Source of the DNA: Botryotinia globosa
Lineage: Eukaryota > Ascomycota > Leotiomycetes > Helotiales > Sclerotiniaceae
Reading direction: 5' to 3'
Length of the DNA stretch: 64,000 nucleotides
Assembly: GCA_014898425.1 (NCBI GenBank)
Contig: RCSZ01000003.1
Coordinates: 2,728,001-2,792,000, forward strand
Below are positions 55,116 through 64,000 of this stretch, piece after piece. Below the pieces are notes generated by a model that searched no databases, was not told where the DNA came from, and was given only the letters and a program-made list of their open reading frames with translations. The position numbers were made by a program, and so were the translations under genes. Position 1 is the first letter of the stretch; every line of letters begins with the position of its first letter.

Positions 55116-58086
55116 TCAACCTCTTCGTTTTGCGATCGGATTCACCATCTCGTTTGGATCTGAGTAATCCCAATGTCGTTTGATTCCGCTTTCATACACA
55201 TTCGCGACTGATTCTTGCCACATACTTGGGCTCACAAATGAGGGAATGGGCGCTCCAGAATATTGCTGTGGGGGCATAGGTTGTGAGCCTGGCGGTAAGC
55301 TCACGTTGGGGAGGATTTGCATTTCTGGGAGTGTCGGGAGTTCTTGGGCACCTGAAGAGGGAGTTTTTAGAGGAGGGGTCGTTTCAGAAGCAGAGCTGCT
55401 CGAAGCGGGAGGCGTACCGAAAGTGCTGTTCCATTGACTAAGGTGATACGATCAGTACTTGTGCTTTTGAGGTGCGGGTCAAAAATCAACTTACTCAAAA
55501 ATTCTTGACGGGTTCCACGACGAGTTATCTGCCATTTGAAGCCCGCTCGTAATTGGAACTGGGGGTCTTTGACCAGTGGCCATCATGACCAGAGACTGTA
55601 CAGCGGGAGAGTCACTTTTCGTGTCTACGCCCCCAGCTGAAATGGGTGGTGATATGGGGTGGCTTGTGTAACTGACTTGCTGCTGTTGGGCATTTTGATG
55701 TCCCAAGTTTTGACTCTCCAAAGAGGTGCTTCCTTGACGATACTGCTGAACATTTCCTCTTGCAGGACTAGTATGGGGCGGTGCGGCTGGGCTCCCATAA
55801 GGAAAAGATGGCTTCAGAACGAAAGGTTTCCTAGTGTCAGCTGAAAATGCCTGCTTGAGTGACTCAATCTGTTGTTGCATATCTGGCATGGGCCATGAGC
55901 TGGCACATTTTTCTAGGATTCTCATATGTCTGGTAAAATATTCTCGGGCGTCTGAGTTCAAGTCTGGATCCGGGGATGTGATCGCAACCTATAAGATTGT
56001 CAACATATCCTGAAGAAAAAATAGTCAGTAAAATGGCTGTTGTACATACCAAATGAAGAACCGTGCAAGTCAGAACACAATAGATAGTGAAGTTGATTCC
56101 GCGTTGCATGCATAATAGACCAGTTAATCCAAATGACTGCAAGACCCCTTCTTGAAGTCTGCATAAGAGTTTTGCAGAATTATAGCATATGAGCATGTGG
56201 TGTTTCCACCCGTCCATTCCTGGTTCCATGAAAGTGAGTTGTGGACGATGAAGCATGATAATACTTAAGTAATAGTAGGAGTGAAGGTTGCCAATGAAGT
56301 GAGTCGGTAGCCATGGAGGGGAACCGTCCGCTGGAAAACCAATCTGTAGGTTTTCGGGAAGATCATTCATCCAAGTTTCGAAGGAAGGATTCAGTTGTAC
56401 GAAATCTGGATCGATACCCCACTCCTTTCTCTTCTTGACTTTTGCGTAAACATTATTCATTCTCCGAACATTGCGAACAACACGCGTGAACCAAGTGAAA
56501 TTGCGCGTAATAGCGAGTTCTCCATTGTCGATCCCAGTTCTGGGAACACTCAAGTCGAGTGTTTCCATGTCGACCGCGAGATCCGTCCGGCCTTGTGGAG
56601 AACCGATCATCAGTTCACAAACGAATATGGTTTGCCATATTCGGGTTTTGGTGATGCAGTCAGCAAGATCAGAATTGCATGATCGACCTGCTTTGTGATC
56701 TTCATAGTGCTCATCTAGACCCAGATCCTTGGCCATTTGAACGCATGCTACTACAGTCATCCATGAACGATAATAATATCCGCGCTTTGGAGCAGATTCT
56801 CTTGCTTTAAGTATGATAAGGTTTGCTTGAAGAGTGCTCAATCGCGGAACGTCCATAAAAGCATCGGCATGTTCTATTTGGAATTAGTGGAATGATTGAT
56901 TTAGCTGCAAGATGAAGTCTTACTAGAAGCAAGGGCGAGCCACTGATGGCCCTGCGCTGGCTCATCATCAAGTCTTCCAGCGATTGCAAAAATGGCTTCC
57001 AGTATTAAAGGTGAAATTGCATCTCGATTGGTATGCCATTGTTGGTAAAATAAAGTTTTGTTAAGGACAGGTACATATGGATGTACATTGGTGAAGTACA
57101 TCTCAAAATAATGAAGGATGGTCTGTTCGTCTGGAAGCAACTCGGGAGGTATTCTAATCTTCATATCTGCGCTCAATGTAATTGGAGGTAAAGCGTTTTT
57201 GTATTCATCGATGTCTTCAAAAGCTGGTTCTTCTACCAACGCTCTGGTCCTGTTCTTGTTGTTCAAGTATGGAGCTGTTTCTTCATCAGAACTGCAACTT
57301 AAATTGACGAGCAAATCGCTTACCTGTTCCTGCGGGGTTCATCTTGAGTTCTCCTAGCAAGTCGGCCAGATCCTCCCCGCTGTATTCACTATGGGTATAA
57401 TTTTCCGGTGAATCATGTGTTTGTTGCTGAAGAGGGGCTGGGGCATATACCGCCTGTGGCGAGTATTCCGTATGTTGGCTGAGTGCGCTGACTGGAGTTT
57501 GAAGACTATTGTAATGGATACTCTGTTGACTATGTGCACTCGAGGGTCCTCCGTATGGAATGGATTGATACATGTTATTCGGATCGGGATATGGAGGTTG
57601 TTGCGTGTAAATTGGAGGTACCACCTTGGAGGGGCCTGTCATTTGCTGTTGTACTGGAACTTGCTGATGGTACCCACCGCTGGGATTTCCACCATTATCA
57701 TATTGCGGCGCTTCTGCTTCAAAAGTCTGATTACTTTGCTGGAAATCGCGATCGTAGTTCACTGTTGGGGGGACACATCCCAGCTTGAGCCTTGTGCAAG
57801 CGGAGCATGGCCAGGTGTTCGTTGTTGCTGCATCACACTTAATTTTTCTTCTTCGACATCCTTCACAAGCTCGCATCACTATGCTGCATTAGTAGAGGAA
57901 TGCGCATAGACTGAGGAAATCTCATACCCTTCAAACGCTTGTGGCGATTGTGTTCGTCAACAAAGACATAATCTAAGATATATCAGCCCATGTCAACTCC
58001 AAAATGCCCAAACGAAAGCAAGATCGCGCACTTTTTTGATTCTCTCTTGGGCCAAAGTTTGTTGGCGCAAACGAAAAGTTCTGCAT
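55116..58086 (-). CDS. Zn2Cys6 transcription factor with fungal-specific middle homology region
   Basis: Minus-strand exons 58086-58032, 57972-57928, 57878-57324, 57274-56924, 56873-56050, 55988-55495 and 55437-55116 encode 881 residues. Exons 1 and 2 are micro-exons (55 and 45 nt) giving MQNFSFAPTN..., then NYVFVDEHNRHKRLK directly before the zinc cluster. The cluster is C38-x2-C41-x6-C48-x9-C58-x2-C61-x6-C68 (ACEGCRRRKIKC...CSACTRLKLGC), a binuclear DNA-binding site. A Gln/Pro/Tyr/Ser-rich linker follows. The middle homology region runs over about residues 250-560 (FEMYFTNVHPYVPVLNKTLF, then RGYYYRSWMTVVACVQMAKD and MLHRPQL). The C-terminal 200 residues are Pro/Ser/Gln-rich and probably activating. 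It is nuclear; target genes are unknown. Introns are about 50-62 bp. No pathway neighbour hints at its regulon. Confidence 0.92.
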
Positions 58087-61000
58087 TTGTGAGCTTTGGG
58101 GGAGTAGTCTCCTTGTTCCAAGGTCTTGGGACATATCCTATTTTGAAATGCGAGTTCGGCTTCCTACACGATGTCGTATCGCGGTTATAGGCGCCTATTT
58201 ATCGAGTGTCTGATGAGAGGGAAAATAGCCTCTTTCAGTGAGGATCGTCGATATATTGAGAATGGAATTGAGGAAGCGGAGTGTCGTGAACCCAAAATTC
58301 AATCACCTGGGCCGCATCCGGATGAGGGGGCACGTTCGAAGTCCAGAATAAGCACAAATTGGATTTTGATCAGACTAATGCGAGGGGCCACGAAGCTGGA
58401 GGTTTGAACTCGAATGGCGGAGTATCAGAAGTTTAAGGATCTCGAAGAATGAGACTGCGGAAGTCGATCAGGGTCAGCTAATCATCCACAATTGAAGGCA
58501 TCATGAGTAGCACAACATGCGCCTATTTCTCTCACGCACCAATTGATCAAGGTTGGCGTATACTATTATTGTATCATTAAATGAAGAAAGTGTTGCCCAG
58601 TAGAAGGGAACGACTTTGGATGTAGTATTTGAACAGAATCGATTGGAGATGGTAGTCGTATGTACAGATGCTAAGAGGGAGTACTCCGCACTCGATAGAA
58701 GCTTGAATTGATCTAGGGTCGCGCCACAGTAAAAAAGTATAATTTAGTGCAAGTGATGCCAGAGAAGGATGAACAAACACCCTTCCAGACCAGAATCTAT
58801 AAAGCATTAGGTATTAGATGGGCAATAATATTGGATTGGCCTATAAATTTGCTGTGGGTAAGGATATCGATAGGTAGGGTAGACTGATAGGTAAGGGCGT
58901 AGACGCAATTCCCAATAAATCCCAAATTTCTCTTACCGAAGTGTTAGGCGTGAGGTGAGGGTATTTACCTCATGCAGGCGTGGAAGGAGGGATGATGGGT
59001 GATAATAGTGGATTTATGGGACCATGGATGTTGTTGTTGTATGGGGTGTCAAGGACTCACTCAGTACTCAGGCAAGCTAAGGTCTGACAAGAAAAGACCC
59101 GCAAGCGAGTATGCCGGGAGGTGATAGTAGTGATAGTAGAGAACTCGAAACGGCTGGTTTCCAAAATCCCCGTCAAACATACAGTAGTGATGGGTACCTA
59201 CCTCTGTTGCTAACAGTTGAGAAGGCCAGTACTTTGTATGTATCTAGGCAAAATGAAGGAGATGGATGGTGTTTTGCCTCGAACCGGGAACTTCCAAAGT
59301 GCTTGAAGGACAATCTCTCTGAAAGAGAAGGGGGAAATTCAAGGACTTGATGTAGCATCCTTCTAGTTTCCATCACAACCAACAACTTCCCTGTCAACGA
59401 AAGAAAGAAAAAGTCGGAATGGGAAGACTTGAAGTCCGAAGTTAAAGTGGTGTTTGTATTTGGTAATGATCCAATAAGGTTGGCCCCTCTTTGCCTCTTT
59501 GCCTCTTTGCCTCTTTACCTCTTTGCCTCTTTACCTCTTTGCCTCTTTGCCTCTTTGCCTCTTTGCCTCTTTTCAATATATTAGTGAAATCACCAAATTA
59601 TTATCAATATGGGAAAGAACGGGGGGAGCTTAAGAAAGAATACGGCAGGCAGGTCTCCTCATTCCTCACTCGTAATGTAATCTCGATAAAACTGGCAGAC
59701 ACCTTCGTCTGGACGCGAATACTGCCGAAGACATTAGCTCTTGGAATCTTGGTTGTCATTCCTGTTATCACATGCATTCATCCATCTTATCTTCATTCGT
59801 AATGTTGAAATGGCAATTGGTACGGGTACAGACAGGTACAGGTACCCGGTGCTACTGTGAGTTTCCGGGCAGAAGGCTTTTCGGCGGTTACAAAATAGGG
59901 CCTAAACCTACCGAGGCGTCTATGCTATTCAATCATTCGTGTGATAGGTTATATGGCTTGAAGTCTCCAAGATAGCCATGGGATCGCAGGTTCACAAACA
60001 AGATTGATCGAAAGGTCCTTAGCAACGCGCTCACCATCCTACAAGTCAAAGATCCCGTAGAATGTAGCCTTCGGACCGGTGATGGTGATGCATGGCAAAC
60101 CAGTTTGGGATGTATGAAACGGTGATCAGTGGGAAGGATGTGATGCTCTCTTAGTCCTGTACCCACAATGGCCTCCTGGATGATGGGTTACAGGTACCAC
60201 ATTCAACATGTCAAAATGCAAGAAATTGAATACATTTCACATTTGTCACGTTCATCCATAGCGATTCGTGAGAGAGGAAGAAAGAAGTAAGGAATAACTC
60301 AAGATTGTGGGGCACATAATGCAGACATCGTTCCTGGACATGATTTTGTGCTACAGGAGGTGCGGAAGGCTGTGCAATGTAAGCACTTCACATCGGCACC
60401 TACCGATAGATCATAGGTCCTTACTTGGATTTAGGGTTCAGAGTTAGAAGCATCATGGAACTTTAGGTCTATGACAATAGTCCGAGGTTGCTTCTATATG
60501 GTTAGGCCTTCGTTTTTAGAGTGTTTTTAGAGTGTTTTAAGGCCTTGTGAGGGGTAATCGCGGCAAATAGGTAGATACCATTCTTTTCTTTTCTTTTCTA
60601 GTGCAGGCAGTGGAAAAGAAACAGGAAAAAGTGTTCATCGTTGATCCGTCGTGCTCGCACATAACACACGGATATTTATTCTGCGCCTAAGCTCATTTTT
60701 ATTTGATTGATAACGATACCGTTATATCACCGAAAAGTCCTAGTGATTTAGGACTTAAGGCGTATATCACCTCTGTCACGACTCACGAACTTACGAATCT
60801 ACGATATAATCAAAGTACAGCACGTCGAGCAACTTTTGTACAACAACAAACAGATTGTCTGTATCAAGAGTCAAGAGTCAAGACGTCTGTGGTGATTTCA
60901 TGGCGTCGGCGGTGTGTGAAAAGCACTTCCATGCCGAAGTACTGGGGGCATGTGCAGGTGAATACGAAAGTACACGAAGGAAGAACCATTCAATGTTGAG

Positions 61001-62683
61001 AGTGTCGCTGTGCATGTTGCATCCGTCTAATGTATTTTTGCATATTTTCAATACATTCTCAGAAAAGTGCCCCATTAATAATGCCTCTCTTTTGATGATG
61101 AGTGGATTCAAGGATCTCTAGAGTCTAGAGTCTAGACAGGTACTACTGCCCCGCAAACACTGTACTAGCCTCTAAACCGCCCCAGAAAAGGTCGCCGGGT
61201 GTCAGTTCTCAGGCGATATGGGACGCAGTTGCCAGCAAAAGCAGCGAACAATGCACATGCGATACGGCTCTGACAAGGAACATAGGGATTTCAGAACAAG
61301 CCAAAAGATTGGATGTTTTAACCTCAGAATTCCGTGCCCTACAACCGCAGCCACTCGACAAGCAGAGACGAACCCGGTAATATGGTTCAATGGTTCAATG
61401 GTTCAAAGATATCTCGTGTCCATTGAAGATTGTTCACAAGGGAAGAATGTATGCAGGTCTTGTTATGGACCAGTTTTTTTTTTGCTGGGAGTGAGAAAAA
61501 GGGTTTGGTGGCTTTGGGCGTCGATAGACAAAGACCGCCTATATTCTGCAGATGAATCGATAACCTCTCCACAACCTTTCTCCCCCTTGCAGTTCCTCGA
61601 GCCAGCAATCCTTCGCATAGAAGAGTCATTAAAGAGGTAGATTTTATGGCCGCCATAAGCTGATTCCAGTATTTGTTTTGCCGACAAGGGCGTAGAAGGC
61701 CATTAGCTTCGTGAGACGCACAGGCAGCGGTAGTCTAATTTACCTGGAACGTATATTGAAGCTAGTTTCTTGGAAAGCAAAAGAATAAAAGTCCGAATTC
61801 CAAAATCTACACCGTTCATCACGGACATTCGGATCATAGCTTGTCTGATCAGATCATTTGAAGCTACCCAGCGGGTCCAACAGGCCGACGAGTTTCATTT
61901 GTCTGGCAATCTCAAATATGAAGAGCCAGGTTTAAAGATCTTCCGGGACGGAAACGAGTATAGCACGGAACCTTTAACCTTGGAAGCGCAGGATCGCCAC
62001 GAGATGCAGATGGCTCGTGCTTGTTGATCCTGATGAATCTTCTCAGGACACTTAGATTTTGAGGTGAGCTTGTGATACGCCCTTGAACTTCCAAGTTCTG
62101 ACCATAGGATTGTATGGAGTATGCCACAAATATCAAAGTTTGTCTCCAACATGGGACTCGGAACTTTGCACAAGATGGAGATGGACACTTTATGGAATAG
62201 AACTACTATAACAGCAAAGAGCAGGGGAAAATAGGGACTTGCCTAGGAATGCAACGAGGGCACTACAAACGCAAAACTCTCCAGTGTTTATTGGTGTATT
62301 TATGATTTTATCATCGTATTTGCGATTTCTACGTTTAATACTTGTTTGTCCTTGGCTTTCCTCGATCATTAAGTGATTAGTCATAAATCGACATCATGCC
62401 TCAGGTTTCAGATTTATCCCGCTTCGCTTTATCGATAAAGGGAATTTGATAAACCTCTTCGTCATTATCAAATTTACGTTCAATATTTCACGACACCATA
62501 GCTCTTACATCTGTAACCTGCAATCCATTCAGCAATCCGCTGCCTATCGACTCGCAAGTCCAGCGGAAAACATCTAACCCGAGTCACAACGTTGAACTCG
62601 TCAGCTATCCAACCAGCATAGGAAAGCCATTCCTGTTAGCCAGCAGCCAGCAGAGCCCCAAGTGGCCCCCAACCCATCTCAAT
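58087..62683. other. 4.6-kb gene desert
   Basis: No gene is supported. It includes the upstream region of the transcription factor, an octamer array at 59485-59571, a TTTTC run near 60583-60600, doubled TTTTTAGAGTGTTTT units near 60516-60540 and several AGTCAAGAGTC/TCTAGAGTCTAGAG duplications near 60865-60882 and 61120-61135. ORFs at 61218-61640 (140 codons) and 61770-62027 (85 codons) lack recognisable features. The last 150 bp are the likely leader of the Cia2-like gene. Confidence 0.45.
59485..59571 (+). repeat. CCTCTTTG octamer array, about 11 copies
   Basis: Eight-base units with occasional CCTCTTTA variants (copies 4 and 6). The 8-bp period rotates all three frames, giving a Leu/Cys/Phe/Ala/Ser-rich false peptide. 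Confidence 0.95.
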
Positions 62684-63521
62684 ATGGCATCGGCAGACAA
62701 TGCGAATCCTACGATCTTGAATGTGTCCGAAATATCACGTCGAAGAGAAAAGCGCAAGGTTCGAGATTATTCGGCCAAGAAACTTGGTATCCAGAGCATA
62801 TTGATGGCAAAACCCAGCTATGCACTGGACCCTTTCTACATGTCAGATTTCTCAGATGAAGACTCAGACTCAGACGATTCTGGCTTAGAGCCAATAGATG
62901 AACAGGAAATCTATGGTAAGCATTTCACGTATTTTCAATGCACTCGATACCAATTGTTCTTCGGGCTCTCGATATATCCCAGCATCGTATCACATCTCAA
63001 ACGTACAATTATCAGCATCTCGAAATCGAATGAACTTCCTGACACCTCTTCACCATTCACTATTATAACTAGCGCTATCTGAAATTCAGCATTAAATTGG
63101 GTCAGTCGCTTTCCAAAGTTTGCATAGCTGACATTTTGAAGACTTGATTGCACCAATCTCCGACCCCGAGCACCCTCTTTCATTGGAGTCTCTCGGAGTA
63201 GTTAAGCTTGAGGATGTTCATCTTGTTTCGCCTCCTGATCTCACAAACCCAGCAGCACTGTCTCGCGTACTGGTTGAATTGACGCCAACGGTTTCACATT
63301 GCTCCCTAGCAACCGTTATTGGACTTGGCGTGCGAGTACGTTTGGAACAAGCTCTTCCACCAGGATACCGAGTCGAGGTCAAGATTAAGAAGGATACACA
63401 CAGTCAAGCTGACGAAGTCAACAAACAACTGGCTGATAAGGAGCGTGTTGCGGCTGCCCTCGAGAATGATAATCTCATGAATTTGCTAAGGAAGATGATG
63501 AAAACCTGTCTTGATGGCTAA
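62684..63521 (+). CDS. CIA2: MIP18-family cytosolic Fe-S assembly factor (Cia2/CIAO2-like)
   Basis: Exons 62684-62915 and 63142-63521 encode 203 residues, joined as EQEIYDLIAPISDPEHPLSL. The DUF59 core shows SDPEHPLSLESLGVV, the reactive-cysteine motif TVSHCSLATVIGLGVRVRL (Cys131), LPPGYRVEVKIKKDTH and the family signature VNKQLADKERVAAALEN, ending in MMKTCLDG. In yeast and animals this protein acts with Cia1 and Met18/Mms19 in the cytosolic Fe-S targeting complex that loads nuclear and cytosolic client enzymes. The N-terminal 75 residues are specific and contain an acidic stretch (SDEDSDSDDSG), as in yeast Cia2. The intron is 226 bp, longer than the local norm, with a GTAAGC donor. The ATG at 62684 is the first in frame. 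The symbol is given because the signature is unambiguous. Confidence 0.94.
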
Positions 63522-64000
63522 TGATATCATACCACAGACATGAGATTTCTGTGAGACTGCTTTAGCCAGTGCCGGGAACTCCTTGTTCCAAGGAAAATCT
63601 AGAAGGCTGTTGCCACATACGAGATCACTTCCGCAATGCTCTGATACTTTCTAAAGTTACGCAGATCCGTCCCCAATTAATGAACTACGAATATGAAGTA
63701 TCATCACAAGAATGCACACCAAGTACTACAGTCTACATCCCGATTTTGGCATGTGCATGTGCATGTGTGTGTGTGTGTGCGTGTAATATCACGATACAGG
63801 TACTGTGCTCGTCAAAGAGAAACTCTTGGCGAGTCTTTCTGCGCCTTTAGACAACAATATTCCCCAAAGTTCAATCGGTATGGTTCACAAAGTTCTAGTA
63901 GTTCCAAAGAACTTTCCCATCGTCGATCTCCACAAGTGTCATGGACTACCATAAACCCGCTTCGTAAATGTCTTTTTTGACAGCCAATCAAACTTTCCAT
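63522..64000. other. 3' flank of the Cia2-like gene and window edge
   Basis: Nothing coding was recognised. A GTGCATGT/GT-rich tract lies at about 63750-63783. Frames of 62-95 codons reaching the edge have no family features. Confidence 0.4.

Noticed and set aside
61218..62027. 140- and 85-codon plus frames in the last desert
   Set aside because: No domain, signal sequence or splice context; the second has no ATG start.
1..64000. tRNA, 5S rRNA, CRISPR arrays and intact transposons
   Set aside because: I looked by eye for B-box-like sequences, clover-leaf candidates, spaced direct repeats and transposase, reverse-transcriptase or integrase motifs and found none that hold up. A dedicated search could still find a tRNA.

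Overview
The window is eukaryotic and fungal. Genes are split by short introns (mostly 50-70 bp) with GT...AG borders and CTRAC-type branch sites. The proteins belong to filamentous-ascomycete families: a DUF7707 GPI-anchored protein, Vps3844, a fungal IQM-like protein, a Zn2Cys6 regulator and a PA14-containing GH3 beta-glucosidase. Long gene-poor stretches rich in microsatellites and AT-rich islands suggest a Leotiomycete, perhaps in or near the Sclerotiniaceae. That placement is an inference from gene types and texture, not from a search.

I support 14 protein-coding genes. For the 13 complete ones I rebuilt the splicing by hand, and every summed exon length is a multiple of three. In order they are: GH3 beta-glucosidase (minus, cut by the left edge); DUF202 small membrane protein (plus); Zn/Co cation diffusion facilitator (plus); CDP-alcohol phosphotransferase (minus, 5' end unsettled); DUF7707 GPI protein (minus); Ypt35-like PX protein (plus); DsbA-like thioredoxin-fold protein (plus); single-pass Cys-rich/Ser-Thr-rich surface protein (plus); IQM-like calmodulin-binding protein (plus); Vps3844 (minus); mitochondrial inner-membrane-like protein (plus); Pro/Ala-rich protein (plus); triose-phosphate-type/SLC35 transporter (plus); Zn2Cys6 transcription factor (minus); and Cia2/MIP18-type Fe-S assembly factor (plus, near the right edge).

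Counting that list gives 15 genes including the truncated first one, so 14 are complete. No tRNA, rRNA, CRISPR or intact transposon was recognised. The genes do not form an obvious pathway cluster. They are mostly housekeeping membrane, secretory and metal-handling functions separated by deserts of 1-7 kb.

The deserts hold many tandem repeats: (AGG)39, a 42-base A run followed by about 540 bp of A-rich repeats, exactly ten copies of a 12-mer, a 365-bp AAAT array, a CTCA array, other 7-, 8-, 9-, 12- and 14-mers, and three AT-rich islands that look like relics of repeat-induced point mutation. The most unusual gene-level observations are a probable GC-AG intron with a perfect TACTAAC branch site in the transporter gene, an upstream ORF whose stop overlaps that gene's start codon, two conserved micro-exons preceding the zinc cluster, a Gly/Ile-rich insertion inside a PX domain, and an oversized phosphotransferase intron carrying a GC-rich hairpin. 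I saw no clear sign of an entirely new biological system.
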